DNA of 33,707 bases from a virus. Within the stretch, counting starts at the first letter, position 1. Each line of letters opens with the position of its first letter. Below the pieces are notes generated by a model. It made no database searches. It saw only the letters and a program-made list of their open reading frames with translations, and was not told the origin of the DNA. Positions 1 through 9,010 of the stretch are shown piece after piece. The stretch spans positions 1-33,707 of the IMG/VR virus record IMGVR_UViG_3300025671_000028, one strand, 5' to 3'. The translations under genes were made by a program, and so were the position numbers.

Positions 1-66
1 GCCTTCGTGACGCCGGACGCTCCGCAGTTATGGAGCAGGGCGTCGTTGGATTGCTTAATCGCGGCG
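1..66. repeat. 66-bp terminal direct repeat, left copy
   Basis: These 66 bases are identical to the last 66 bases of the window (33642-33707). The reading frame that runs off the right end continues in phase across the join, so the two copies are the same piece of one circular molecule. A repeat this short is more likely an assembly overlap of a circular or circularly permuted genome than a true packaged terminal repeat, but the sequence alone cannot separate the two. Confidence 0.95.
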
Positions 67-1079
67 CTTGGCAAGACGCGCGCGCCTTGCTTTTAGACAA
101 CCCGGTCCTTGGAAAATATCTCGACTCGTCAAAAAGAGATCAATTCAACAGCCAGATAGCTAATTTTGCACAGGCTGAAAACAAAACTCGCGTTGAAATG
201 GCTGGGCGTGAGGCCACGGTTAATCGTCTTGTCGCAAGCGGCTTTCCAATTGATTCGCGCAAAGCCATGAATTTTGTGGTGGGAACAGACCTTGCTCCTG
301 ATGCAACGCTGGGCGAAAAAATTAGGCGTAACGCAGCCGGTCTTGGCATTAGCGACGAAGAACTTAGCAGGATGCCTCTTGCTCAAAGAATTGGGCTGGC
401 TGGTGATCCAAATATTAAATTTGATGTTCCGGTGGTTGACTACACCAAAGACCGACTTCCTGACGGGAAACTTTCAGTTCAAGGCGCTCACAAAGAGGCT
501 GAAAAATGGCTTTCTCCTGTTTTGGATATGTACAAAAACATGGCCAGTGTGCAATCACAATATGATGCGTGGAAAGCTGGAAACAAATCATCTGGGCTTG
601 GTGTTCTGAATTTTTATCTTAAAATGATCGATGATGGCGCAGTTGTGCGAGACTCTGACATTGAGTTAGCTAGCACAACGCTTTCTGCGTCAACTAGATT
701 TAGGTCATATATAAACTCTCTGACCCAAGGCGAAGCAGTTGCGGACAACCTAGTTGAAGAAGCGTTCGCAGCGTCTCAGGCGTTCAAAGAAGTTGGCCTT
801 GATCTAACAAAGGGCATCATAGATGACCTTTTGGCGGAAACTGGATACAAGCCAAGCGAAATTGGTATGCGAGGACAAACATATCAGGTTCTTTTTGAAG
901 GTGTAAGAGCCACTCCGAGAGTTCTTCCCAACGGCGCCCCCGCCGCTGCCCCTGCTGCTACCGCCGCCGGAGCACAGCCACCCGCCGCTGCCCCTGCTGC
1001 TACCGCCGCCGGAGCACAGCCACCCGACGTTGTGGTTATAACGCGAAATCCTGACGGCACGCTAAAAATAGGCAACTGA
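1..1079 (+). CDS. Internal virion (ejection) protein, C-terminal part; continues from 33059-33707
   Basis: This is the C-terminal two thirds of a gene split by the window ends. Joined to 33059-33707 across the 66-bp overlap it gives one uninterrupted protein of 553 aa. It lies between a gp14-like and a larger gp16-like gene and after tail tubular A and B, the T7 gene order, so its position matches T7 gp15, an internal core protein ejected into the host. T7 gp15 is 747 aa, so this one is shorter. I see no catalytic motif; the sequence is mostly helical and polar. The last about 50 residues are a Pro/Ala/Thr/Gly-rich tail with a 14-residue unit repeated twice. The ATG at 30 is an internal methionine, not the start. 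The role is inferred from gene order. Confidence 0.75.
   Translation, partial: LRDAGRSAVMEQGVVGLLNRGAWQDARALLLDNPVLGKYLDSSKRDQFNSQIANFAQAENKTRVEMAGREATVNRLVASGFPIDSRKAMNFVVGTDLAPDATLGEKIRRNAAGLGISDEELSRMPLAQRIGLAGDPNIKFDVPVVDYTKDRLPDGKLSVQGAHKEAEKWLSPVLDMYKNMASVQSQYDAWKAGNKSSGLGVLNFYLKMIDDGAVVRDSDIELASTTLSASTRFRSYINSLTQGEAVADNLVEEAFAASQAFKEVGLDLTKGIIDDLLAETGYKPSEIGMRGQTYQVLFEGVRATPRVLPNGAPAAAPAATAAGAQPPAAAPAATAAGAQPPDVVVITRNPDGTLKIGN
941..1024 (+). repeat. 42-bp tandem repeat, two exact copies, inside the ejection protein gene
   Basis: Bases 941-982 and 983-1024 are identical. 42 is a multiple of three, so the duplication adds 14 residues (an Ala/Pro/Thr/Gly/Gln unit) to the C-terminal tail without shifting the frame. 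Two perfect copies suggest a recent slippage or recombination event. Confidence 0.9.
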
Positions 1080-1083
1080 TAAC

Positions 1084-3411
1084 ATGGCAGAGCCGCAAAC
1101 CTTAGACCTTCTTGGTGGTCAAATTGGTGTGGATCAGGTTGCTGGTGCGCTTTCTGCGTTAATCCCGCAGCAGCAAGCCGAGGCATTGCCAACCGCAGAA
1201 GCGGGTGCTGCTCAAGTAGCGCCTGCCGAAGTTCCTGTTGAACAGGCACCTGCGGAACCTGCGCCAACAGAACCCGCTTCTGTAGAGCCAGCGCCTGTAG
1301 AACCAACGCCTGTTGCACCAGCCGCAGTGCCGCAAGTGAAGATATTTGAATATGAAGGGCAAAGGTTCCGTGTTCCGGCAAATGTGACTCAAGAAGAGCT
1401 TGAGCAAATCATCTCCCAACACGAAAGCACCCCAGCATATGCCGCCAAAAAGGCCCAGGCAGACAAGTCTTGGGAACGGGAAAATATTGACAGCGAAAGC
1501 GGTGCGCCAGCTAAGGTTCGCGCGGTGGTCGGACCTAGCGGTGAACTATCCGAGGACGATAGACTTGCGACTTTAAGAAATTACTATCCTGACGCAGTGC
1601 CTTACGGTGAGGATAATTTTCTATTCTTTGATAAGGACTTAGGTAAATTTACGCTGTTCAATCCGCCGGGTCTTGATGTAGGCGACGCAGCCGAATATTT
1701 GAAAGCAGTTTTTGAAACAACCGGCGGAACGCTTGGCGGTCTTGGCGGAAGTGTATTAGGTCCAGGCGGGACTTATGGCGGAATAATTGCTGGCACTGAG
1801 TTTACAGCGAGAGCGTTTGACACCCTAACGGGAATTTTCGCTGGACGTGTCAGAACGCCTAAAACTATCGCAGGCGAATTTGCGGAAAGCGGGACCCGTG
1901 CTGCCTTAACTATTGGCGGCGAAGTTGTGGGGCGCGGTGCTGCCGAAGTTGGCAAGCGTGTTTTGACGGGAGTTTCGCCCACAGTCCGTAACGCAACTTC
2001 TGATTTGATTGCAAAGTTCGAATCTCTTGGAATTGAGCCGGTCGCCGCTGCGGTTGGCCGCAAGGGTGTGCTTGGGCGAACGGGCGCGGGTCTTGAGCAA
2101 CGGATGGCCGCCGGGCCAATTATGCAAAGACAAGCTGAGAAGGTTGTTGTTCAGCTGGATGACGCCTTGCGTGCTATTGCGTCCAAAATGGGGCAGGTGC
2201 GAACACCTAATGAAGCCGGTGCGGCGGTAAAGGCATCTGTTGAGGTCGCAGAAAAGCGCGTTAGAGATGGTTTTTCGAAAAAATATGATGAGGTATTTAA
2301 CGAAATCGGGGCCGACACGCCCGTCACAGAGATGCCGTCGGTAAACACAATCCTGCAACCTTTTCTTAAGCAAATCGCAGAACTTCCAGCAGATGCACAG
2401 CCTACAGGTCAGTTGTTGGCGTTAGTTAAAAAATATGATGCGTTAAGCAAACTTGCTGAAACAGGCAATATGACATTCCAACAGTTGAGGGATTTAAGAA
2501 CACAACTTCGGTTGATTAGAAGCAAAAAGACATCAGGCACTCAAGGCGATTATGATCGCATGGTAGATGATATTTATAAGGGAATTACTGATGACCTTGC
2601 TGTTGCCGCGAATTCTGTTCGACCAGACCTTGGCGGTAAATTGAAAGCCATCGACACTGAGCGGGCTATTTTTGCGGATACAGCGCAGAAGACTTTTGAT
2701 AAAATTAGAAAATTTGACGCCGACAATCAGGCTTATGACTACATCATGACTTCCGCCAAAGGCACGGGCCCAGAGGGCATCAAAGCACTTCAGCGCCTTC
2801 GGGATAACTTTACTCCAGAAGAGTGGGGAGATGTTGCTGGTTCCGCCCTTTATAACCTTGGTCGTGAGAATGTTGGGGCGCAGGTGGGAGATGTTGCAGA
2901 GTTTAGCGTTGCGACGTTTATGAAAAACCTATCGCAAATTAAGAAAAATGGCCCCGAGGGAATGGAGGCACTGTTCGGCGGCACTCAGTTTGCCGAGGTG
3001 TCTAAAGACCTGATGAATCTCGTTGATGTTGTGGGGGCGCTCAAAGAGGTAAAACGCTTCACGAACTTTTCAAACACTGCTGGCACTCTTGACCAGATGG
3101 TGTTCTGGGGGTCATTAACACAAGCGGGGGAGCGCGTAATAGCTGGCGAACCCGGGCTAGCTGCTGCCATCGTCACCGGAACTATTCTTGCCCCGGCGGG
3201 CGCAGCCAAACTTATGACAAACTCCAACTTCGTCAAATGGCTGGCAACACCGGCCTCCGAAATATCCAAGGACGTGACGGCACATATGGGCAGGCTCGCA
3301 GCCCTTTCGGTGTCAGAGCCTGAAATACAAGAGGAACTGCGTCAATATTACAGCGCAATTCGATCATATACGGGCTACAGTGAGCCAGCGAACGAAGGAA
3401 CCGCACAATGA
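1084..3411 (+). CDS. Large internal virion / DNA-ejection protein (T7 gp16 position)
   Basis: 775 aa, the largest protein of the ejection block, starting 4 bases after the previous stop. By order (tubular A, tubular B, gp14-like, gp15-like, this gene, fibre) it sits where T7 gp16 sits. It has no recognisable transglycosylase motif and is much shorter than T7 gp16 (1318 aa). Visible features are a Pro/Glu/Val/Ala-rich low-complexity segment at about residues 45-85, a stretch at about 90-115 (YEGQRFRVPANVTQEELEQI) resembling short virion-protein motifs, a glycine-rich hydrophobic segment at about 210-240 that could contact membrane, then long helical regions with a second hydrophobic patch near 690-710. 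A role as an ejected virion protein is inferred from context and composition. Confidence 0.65.
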   Translation: MAEPQTLDLLGGQIGVDQVAGALSALIPQQQAEALPTAEAGAAQVAPAEVPVEQAPAEPAPTEPASVEPAPVEPTPVAPAAVPQVKIFEYEGQRFRVPANVTQEELEQIISQHESTPAYAAKKAQADKSWERENIDSESGAPAKVRAVVGPSGELSEDDRLATLRNYYPDAVPYGEDNFLFFDKDLGKFTLFNPPGLDVGDAAEYLKAVFETTGGTLGGLGGSVLGPGGTYGGIIAGTEFTARAFDTLTGIFAGRVRTPKTIAGEFAESGTRAALTIGGEVVGRGAAEVGKRVLTGVSPTVRNATSDLIAKFESLGIEPVAAAVGRKGVLGRTGAGLEQRMAAGPIMQRQAEKVVVQLDDALRAIASKMGQVRTPNEAGAAVKASVEVAEKRVRDGFSKKYDEVFNEIGADTPVTEMPSVNTILQPFLKQIAELPADAQPTGQLLALVKKYDALSKLAETGNMTFQQLRDLRTQLRLIRSKKTSGTQGDYDRMVDDIYKGITDDLAVAANSVRPDLGGKLKAIDTERAIFADTAQKTFDKIRKFDADNQAYDYIMTSAKGTGPEGIKALQRLRDNFTPEEWGDVAGSALYNLGRENVGAQVGDVAEFSVATFMKNLSQIKKNGPEGMEALFGGTQFAEVSKDLMNLVDVVGALKEVKRFTNFSNTAGTLDQMVFWGSLTQAGERVIAGEPGLAAAIVTGTILAPAGAAKLMTNSNFVKWLATPASEISKDVTAHMGRLAALSVSEPEIQEELRQYYSAIRSYTGYSEPANEGTAQ

Positions 3412-4604
3412 CGATTTCCAGCACCACGAACACAGTTTCCTACACTGGAAACGGCAGCACGACGGCGTTCGCTGTGCCCTACGTGTTCTTCGGCACCGGC
3501 ACGACCTCTGAGATTCAGGTTGTTGAGGTGGTTATCGCGACCGGTGTGGAAACCGTGAAATCAAACGGTTCTGACTTCACTGTTTCCGGCGGTTCCGGCA
3601 CGACCGGGACGGTAACAGCGGCCACGGCGCCGGCGAGCACGGTCAAATGGGTAATCAACCGGGCGACTACGCAGACGCAGGAAACCGATTATGTCGAGAA
3701 CGATCCGTTTCCGGCGGAGAGCCACGAGGAAGCGCTTGATCGGCTGACGGCTATCGACCAGGAGCAACAGCGCGCGCTGGATCGCACGGCGCAGCTCCCC
3801 GATGGCTACACCGGCAGCTTTGATCCGACGCTGCCGACAGCCATTACAGGCAGCACGGTTCTCGCGTTTAATGCAGGCGCGACTGCTTTTGAAATTGGCC
3901 CGACTACCGCCGCGATTAGCGCTGCTGCGGCAGAGGCTGCTGCTGCGGCGGTTTCCGCAAATGATGCCGCAGCGAGCGCAGCAGCAGCAGCGACTAGCGA
4001 GACAAACGCTGCAAACAGCGAGACCGCCGCAGCGGCGTCGGCGGCATCAATCGGCCTAACCACACGCGGCGATCTGCTTACACGCGGTGCCAGCGCGAAC
4101 GAGCGCTTGGCTATTGGCGGTGCAGATACCGTGCTATTAACGGACGGCACTGACCCGGCTTGGGGTCAGGTCAGTCTGACTGCTGGCGTTACGGGGACCC
4201 TGCCACTTGCAAACGGTGGTACTGGCGCTACTGTAGCCGCCACTGCGCTGTCTAATCTTGGTGGTATCAGCCCATCCGCTACATCAAACCTCACCGCTGG
4301 CTTCACTACCGACCTAAACGCCATCGGAAACAGCGGAACTGGGACCCAGACTGTTAGCCTGACACTTGAGTGTCTCCAGACCCTGACGATCAACGGCAGT
4401 TTCACGTTGGCACCGCCTGCGTCTGGCAACGGAATCGCAATTATCTACGCCACCAATGACGGGACCGGCGGATATACGATGACAACCAGTGGATTCACGA
4501 AGGTGACGGGGACTTATAACTCTACAGCCGCTGCCGTGAACCGCCTCCAAGTCGAGAAGGTCGGCGCTCTGACTACTCTTATCATCACGGACCTGACGCC
4601 ATGA
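3408..4604 (+). CDS. Tail fibre / adaptor protein
   Basis: 398 aa; its ATG overlaps the previous stop as ATGA. The N-terminal about 130 residues (starting MTISSTTNTVSYTGNGSTTAF) match the pattern of phage tail-fibre N-terminal domains that attach fibres to short tails, with a Phe-Pro-Ala-Glu-Ser-His-Glu turn followed by a helix near residues 100-125. Residues about 165-220 are an Ala/Ser/Glu-rich helical stalk typical of trimeric fibres. The C-terminal about 170 residues are Gly/Thr-rich and beta-strand-like. It is followed with overlap by the large spike gene, so it may act as the adaptor between tail and spike. No enzymatic motif is seen. Confidence 0.75.
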   Translation: MTISSTTNTVSYTGNGSTTAFAVPYVFFGTGTTSEIQVVEVVIATGVETVKSNGSDFTVSGGSGTTGTVTAATAPASTVKWVINRATTQTQETDYVENDPFPAESHEEALDRLTAIDQEQQRALDRTAQLPDGYTGSFDPTLPTAITGSTVLAFNAGATAFEIGPTTAAISAAAAEAAAAAVSANDAAASAAAAATSETNAANSETAAAASAASIGLTTRGDLLTRGASANERLAIGGADTVLLTDGTDPAWGQVSLTAGVTGTLPLANGGTGATVAATALSNLGGISPSATSNLTAGFTTDLNAIGNSGTGTQTVSLTLECLQTLTINGSFTLAPPASGNGIAIIYATNDGTGGYTMTTSGFTKVTGTYNSTAAAVNRLQVEKVGALTTLIITDLTP

Positions 4605-7375
4605 TCCAGCCATCGTTCTTATCTTCTCCCGGCGGCGCGGCGGTATTCGATACCACGCTGATCGAACGGTCTGCTTGGTTTGATGGGGCTGCTGACTATA
4701 TGGCTCGCCAGAACGGCTCTGCTTTTATAAACACAAAAGAAGCTATTTTTTCCTTCTGGATAAGGCGCTGCAAATTTAGTACTCAACAAGCGTTCTTTGG
4801 GAGTGTTGAGGGTGGGAATGGATTTATCCTCCAGTTCACCAGCGCAGATAAGTTGGAAGTGTACGCCGCTGGTGCCACCAAGAAAGTAAGTACACAGGTC
4901 TTCCGAGACATTGCTTACTACCATATTATTGTTAGCTTTGACACCAGTCAGGCCACGGCGACTGACCGTATCAAAGTCTGGGTCAACGGTGAGCAGATTA
5001 CTTCATGGACAACCGATACCGCCATGACGCTGAACGGGGATATTGGTGGTCTGGTAGGTGCGCAGACCGGTGCTGAAACAATGCATATTGGAAACTATAA
5101 CAATACAGCAAGTAACTTCTACTTCTGGAACGGATATATAGCACAAGCATGTATGCTGGAGAGTGTATCCATTCAGCAAGGGGACTATGCTGTTTCTGAT
5201 TTTCTAGATACCTACACCTTCGGGGCTAACGGCTTTCAGTACGTTCCGAGGGCTGATGCTGCTGTAGCCGCTCTGGCCACGGCAGCAGGAGGTAATTCCT
5301 TCTGCCTGACTACAGCCATTGGTGACGGGACAGATGCCAGCGGCCTACCCCAATTCACCAGCTTCGATACGCCCGGAGGTAATATGACAGGCGGTGGCGG
5401 GGTGGCCGCTGCGTTTGATGGTAATCGGAACCAGAGTTCAGGTCAGGGGGCATACACGGCTTCCGGCACTACTGGCTACGTACAGGTTGAGAATTGTAAC
5501 GGTGCCGCTCTTACTATGTGCCGTGCGTGGCGACCTAACGAGACAGGTTACGATGGTGCCGCTGGTGGTGGGACTATTACATTTACCATAGAGACAAGTG
5601 CCACAGGTGCTTGGGCTGGCGAAGAGACCCAGCTAGGTACAGATACTGCCATTGATTACGATGGCGCACGTAGCAGTTACGCCTATAAAGATATAACGCT
5701 ATCCGGGACGGTGTTGGAGTTTGTCAGGCTAGTCATTTCAACTTCAGCCAGCGGTGGCGTAAGGCTTTGTGAGTGCGAGTTCTTCACCGGCACAGGGAAA
5801 GTACCAAACACCTTCACCCCGACCAGCATGAGCGACGCTGCCAATGGAACAGCCGATACGCCTTCGCTGGTTTATCCGGTACTCAGTTTTATAGACAACG
5901 AAGGATATGTTGCCGGTGGTGGTAATTTTTTCGAGGGTAATAAAGGTTGGCAAGGAACATCTGCTGGATATAGTGGACCTATATCTACGCAATGGTTGAA
6001 CCCTGCATCCGAAACAGGCGGATTCTACGTAGAGGCAAAGCTATACAACGCTACTAATATAAATGTAAACACTGTTGGTTTGTTGAATGAGTCTTTTGAT
6101 AGAAACCCAAATCAATATCTGGGTTCAACTGCAGGATCATGGGGTATAGACGGCTACGCTAGATTCTATGCAGAAGCAATTTCTATTTTTGACAGCACTA
6201 ATTTGACAACAGCAAGTGTAGTTCAATTTTATTTTGAACCTAGTGAAGGAAAATTGTGGATTGGTATCGATGATAGTTATTGGAATGGTAGTTCATTAAC
6301 AACCTTTAGCGCCGCGTCTCCGTCTGTTAGTGGGTTGCCTACTGACCAGCTTTACGCTTTTGGGATTAGGGGCGGAAACAGCGGCGGATGGTATATGTAC
6401 TTTGAAGAACAAGACTGGACCTATTCACCACCAGCATCTGGTGTACCTATAAATTCAGCTAACCTCGGTACGCCCAGCTTCCAAGGGGCTGACTACTTTA
6501 CAGTCACGCTGGCGCAAGAAGCTGATATTGAAGCAGACGTTGCGAGTGCAGTTGCTGATTGGTCCTCCAACGTCACGCTATACAAAAATCTGGCGGCAGC
6601 AGAGAGTTGGATACATCGCTTTTCCAGCGATGCCAGTAATGAGTATCTGACTGGAGACAATACGTCACCGACGTATCAACCCACCAGTACTTTGGCAGGT
6701 ACGAATGCTTGGGTAGCATTCTCGTTCAGGACAGAAGGTCAGGCTTATCAACAGACCGGCATCAGCCATACGAATGGCGCAGTTACCACGGTCACGCATA
6801 ATTTAGGCAACGCTGATGCGATGATCCTTTTGTATAATCGTTCTGGGACCGGGAACATTTTTATCTACGCTCCGCAGCTTACTGCCGGAAAATTAGTGAC
6901 GCTGAATACCAACGCTCCTGAAGCGGTAGATACCAGCATCCAGAATGTTCTGGCAAACTCGTTTGATATTGGGTCTACTCAAGCCACAGGTACCTATGAT
7001 GTTTTTATCCTGCTGAACGGTGATGTATTTGGCGTAACATCTTACATAGGCAACGGGGCAACAGACGGGGCGTTCCTGCCTCTCTCGTTCAAGCCGCAAT
7101 TCACGTACATTAGACATATAAATGTGACTAACGACGGTCCTTTCTTTGATACCACTAGGGACGATACGGGGAATGTTACTAACGACGCGCTATTCATTAA
7201 TCTAAACGATGTGGAATATCCAGACATTTCCTCTTACAACCAAGATTTTCTTTCAGGTGGATGGAAAGCTCGAACTACCAACGTGTCATTCAACGCCTCA
7301 TCAGTTAAGTATTTTGTTTTGGCCATTGCAGACATTGCAGGTGGTGGCGACCTACCACCGATTTACGGGAGATAG
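4601..7375 (+). CDS. Large tail spike / receptor-binding protein with LamG-like and SPRY-like domains
   Basis: 924 aa, ATGA overlap with the fibre gene. Residues about 20-210 have the LamG/concanavalin-A-like pattern (WFDGAADYM, FSFWIRR, HIIVSFD, VWVNGEQ, MHIGNYN). Residues about 424-620 look like a SPRY/B30.2-type sandwich. The last about 300 residues resemble the domain annotated DUF7483 in marine phage proteins. These are carbohydrate- or protein-binding folds, so the gene probably encodes the receptor-binding spike. No hydrolase motif is visible. Bases about 5870-6460 (the SPRY-like part) are clearly more AT-rich than their surroundings, which suggests a swapped domain. Domain names are from recognition of patterns, not from a search. 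Confidence 0.75.
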   Translation: MIQPSFLSSPGGAAVFDTTLIERSAWFDGAADYMARQNGSAFINTKEAIFSFWIRRCKFSTQQAFFGSVEGGNGFILQFTSADKLEVYAAGATKKVSTQVFRDIAYYHIIVSFDTSQATATDRIKVWVNGEQITSWTTDTAMTLNGDIGGLVGAQTGAETMHIGNYNNTASNFYFWNGYIAQACMLESVSIQQGDYAVSDFLDTYTFGANGFQYVPRADAAVAALATAAGGNSFCLTTAIGDGTDASGLPQFTSFDTPGGNMTGGGGVAAAFDGNRNQSSGQGAYTASGTTGYVQVENCNGAALTMCRAWRPNETGYDGAAGGGTITFTIETSATGAWAGEETQLGTDTAIDYDGARSSYAYKDITLSGTVLEFVRLVISTSASGGVRLCECEFFTGTGKVPNTFTPTSMSDAANGTADTPSLVYPVLSFIDNEGYVAGGGNFFEGNKGWQGTSAGYSGPISTQWLNPASETGGFYVEAKLYNATNINVNTVGLLNESFDRNPNQYLGSTAGSWGIDGYARFYAEAISIFDSTNLTTASVVQFYFEPSEGKLWIGIDDSYWNGSSLTTFSAASPSVSGLPTDQLYAFGIRGGNSGGWYMYFEEQDWTYSPPASGVPINSANLGTPSFQGADYFTVTLAQEADIEADVASAVADWSSNVTLYKNLAAAESWIHRFSSDASNEYLTGDNTSPTYQPTSTLAGTNAWVAFSFRTEGQAYQQTGISHTNGAVTTVTHNLGNADAMILLYNRSGTGNIFIYAPQLTAGKLVTLNTNAPEAVDTSIQNVLANSFDIGSTQATGTYDVFILLNGDVFGVTSYIGNGATDGAFLPLSFKPQFTYIRHINVTNDGPFFDTTRDDTGNVTNDALFINLNDVEYPDISSYNQDFLSGGWKARTTNVSFNASSVKYFVLAIADIAGGGDLPPIYGR

Positions 7376-7377
7376 AT

Positions 7378-7995
7378 ATGAAGTACGTAGTCACCAAGAA
7401 CCGCGATGGTGCCAAGGTTTACGGCCCATCCTCTTGGACTGCTCGGCTGGCCGAGTTCATGGGGCTGACGGGGAACGCCGCGCCGGCGCCACCGTTTGAC
7501 AACGGCGAGCATACGCTGCGCGAAGTTGTCACCGACCGAGCTGTGCTGCTGGATTATCAGGAGGCGCAGGCCGACGCTGGCGCGCTAGACGGCGATGTGT
7601 GGCGGGTCACGGAGACAGCCGTGGATATGCCGCTGGAGCAGGCCGTTAATAGAGCAAAAGCGGACGTTGACCAGCGCCAGGCGGCGGCGTTAAGTGGCGG
7701 GATTGATGTAGACGGGACGGTGGTCGATGTGACGATTGATGCCCGGACGCAGATCGCTGAGGTCCAATCGCGTGGAGGCGAGCAGAAGCTGGTAACGCGT
7801 CGTGGCCAAGCCGTCATTTTGACGCCAGAGTCTTGCGTCTCCACTATCGCTGCAATCGATGCGCACCGTAGTGCTGCGGCAGAACGCTCTTATGATCTGT
7901 ATGTGGCGGTCAATGCAGCCGCAGACTTGGACGCGTTGCGTGCCATCGACATCGCGGTCGGCTGGCCCCCAACGGTAGAAGAAGACTTGACATGA
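7378..7995 (+). CDS. Tail-fibre-associated protein, DUF4376-like
   Basis: 205 aa, starting 2 bases after the spike stop. The central and C-terminal parts (IDVDGTVVDVTIDARTQI, then AIDAHRSAAAERSYDLYVAV and LDALRAIDIAVGWP) have the layout of DUF4376 proteins found after phage tail-fibre genes: a conserved short beta segment followed by a helical region and a terminal GWP motif. Such proteins are often small tail components or fibre-assembly factors. Function is not established. The end overlaps the holin start, so it is transcribed with both tail and lysis genes. Confidence 0.6.
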   Translation: MKYVVTKNRDGAKVYGPSSWTARLAEFMGLTGNAAPAPPFDNGEHTLREVVTDRAVLLDYQEAQADAGALDGDVWRVTETAVDMPLEQAVNRAKADVDQRQAAALSGGIDVDGTVVDVTIDARTQIAEVQSRGGEQKLVTRRGQAVILTPESCVSTIAAIDAHRSAAAERSYDLYVAVNAAADLDALRAIDIAVGWPPTVEEDLT

Positions 7996-8156
7996 CAGAC
8001 GAAATCAAAAGCGCGGTTGACGTTGCTGCCGTCTCCGCTGGGATAGGATCATGGCTCGCGATCCTGCCGGATATCGCTGCGCTGTTGTCGATCATCTGGC
8101 TGGCGCTGCGCATCTGGGAGACAGAGACTGTGCAGCGGCTGCTACGGCGCAGGTGA
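7992..8156 (+). CDS. Small single-span holin
   Basis: 54 aa. The ATG overlaps the previous TGA (ATGA) and the stop overlaps the next start (GTGA). A polar N-terminus is followed by a hydrophobic segment at about residues 16-41 (WLAILPDIAALLSIIWLALR) and a basic C-terminus ending RLLRRR. The LP-x-IAA-x-LS-x-I-W pattern followed by ETETVQRLL is one I recognise from small phage holins of short-tailed phages. It sits at the head of a lysis cassette with a lysozyme three genes on. It would form or trigger inner-membrane holes at the end of infection. Confidence 0.75.
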   Translation: MTDEIKSAVDVAAVSAGIGSWLAILPDIAALLSIIWLALRIWETETVQRLLRRR

Positions 8157-8509
8157 CTGTGGAACTCTCGGCATCCACGATCCTCACCCTTGCCGGAATG
8201 GCGATCTCTGTGATCGCCGCCGCTGCCATAGCGAAGCAGCGGTTGGCGTCGGTAATCGAGCAGCTAGGCGATATTGAGACGCGGTTGAGAAAGATCGACC
8301 AGCGCGTAGATCGCCACGAAACGCAGGTCGAGATGCAGGCGCAGCGCACGTCTGTCCTTTCCGGCATGATGTCGCCGGACATTCAGGAGCGGCGCCACCG
8401 CGAGATAGCCACGCTGACCGCTGACGTTTCCAGCATCAGGACTCAGGTCGATAAGCTGCTCTCGATGCATAATGGGCGGCATCCTAACACCGCCGCAGCA
8501 GGGAAATAG
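8153..8509 (+). CDS. Membrane-anchored coiled-coil protein of the lysis cassette (possible spanin-like)
   Basis: 118 aa if started at the GTG that overlaps the holin stop (GTGA). A single hydrophobic helix at about residues 8-27 is followed by a long charged coiled coil (about 30-105, SVIEQLGDIETRLRKIDQRV and onward). That topology, N-terminal anchor plus periplasmic coiled coil, is that of an inner-membrane spanin (Rz-like), and the place between holin and lysozyme fits. I see no embedded lipoprotein partner (Rz1), so a holin-accessory role is equally possible. The start is chosen because it keeps the membrane segment and couples to the upstream stop; no strong ribosome site is visible. Confidence 0.6.
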   Translation: MTVELSASTILTLAGMAISVIAAAAIAKQRLASVIEQLGDIETRLRKIDQRVDRHETQVEMQAQRTSVLSGMMSPDIQERRHREIATLTADVSSIRTQVDKLLSMHNGRHPNTAAAGK

Positions 8510-8512
8510 AGC

Positions 8513-9010
8513 ATGGACTGGAAATCAATTATCGGCACGGTCGCACCGCTTCTCGGCACCGCAATAGGCGGTCCGGTCGGCGGCATCGCTGTTAAGGCGA
8601 TCACATCTGCGCTGGGCTTAGACGACGGCGCGTCGAATAAAGAGATCGACGCGGCGTTGAAGAACGCCACGCCGGATCAGTTAGCGGCAATCAAAAGGGC
8701 AGAGGCTGACTTTAAGGTCCAGATGAAAAAGCTGGACATCGACCTGGAGGCGATACATCAGCAGGATCGGGACAGCGCACGCAGGCGCGAGATGGCGACC
8801 GGCGACAGGATCCCGGCGGTGTTGGCCATCACGACGATGCTCGCATTTTTTGGCTACATAGGCGGCGTCACATTCTTTCCGGCTGCGACGATGGATATTG
8901 CTTTTATTAATATCGCGGTCGGCTGGCTGGGCGGCACGGCATCGACCGTGATTGCGTACTATTTTGGGTCGAGCAGCGGCCAGGACAAACAGATCGGGAT
9001 GCAAAAATGA
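8513..9010 (+). CDS. GTA-type three-helix holin-like protein
   Basis: 165 aa. The N-terminal glycine-rich hydrophobic segment (residues 7-33, VAPLLGTAIGGPVGGIAVKA), a central NATPDQLAAIKRAEADFKVQ helix, the RDSARRREMATGDRIP motif and two C-terminal hydrophobic helices (about 104-125 and 131-152) match the family annotated as three-TM holin for gene transfer agent release, common in alphaproteobacterial phages and GTAs. It would sit in the inner membrane and help release the endolysin. It overlaps the lysozyme start by ATGA, so it is translated just ahead of it. Confidence 0.8.
   Translation: MDWKSIIGTVAPLLGTAIGGPVGGIAVKAITSALGLDDGASNKEIDAALKNATPDQLAAIKRAEADFKVQMKKLDIDLEAIHQQDRDSARRREMATGDRIPAVLAITTMLAFFGYIGGVTFFPAATMDIAFINIAVGWLGGTASTVIAYYFGSSSGQDKQIGMQK

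Noticed and set aside
884-1381. Reverse frame over the ejection protein junction
   Set aside because: Low-complexity shadow of the Ala/Pro-rich segments; no start signal.
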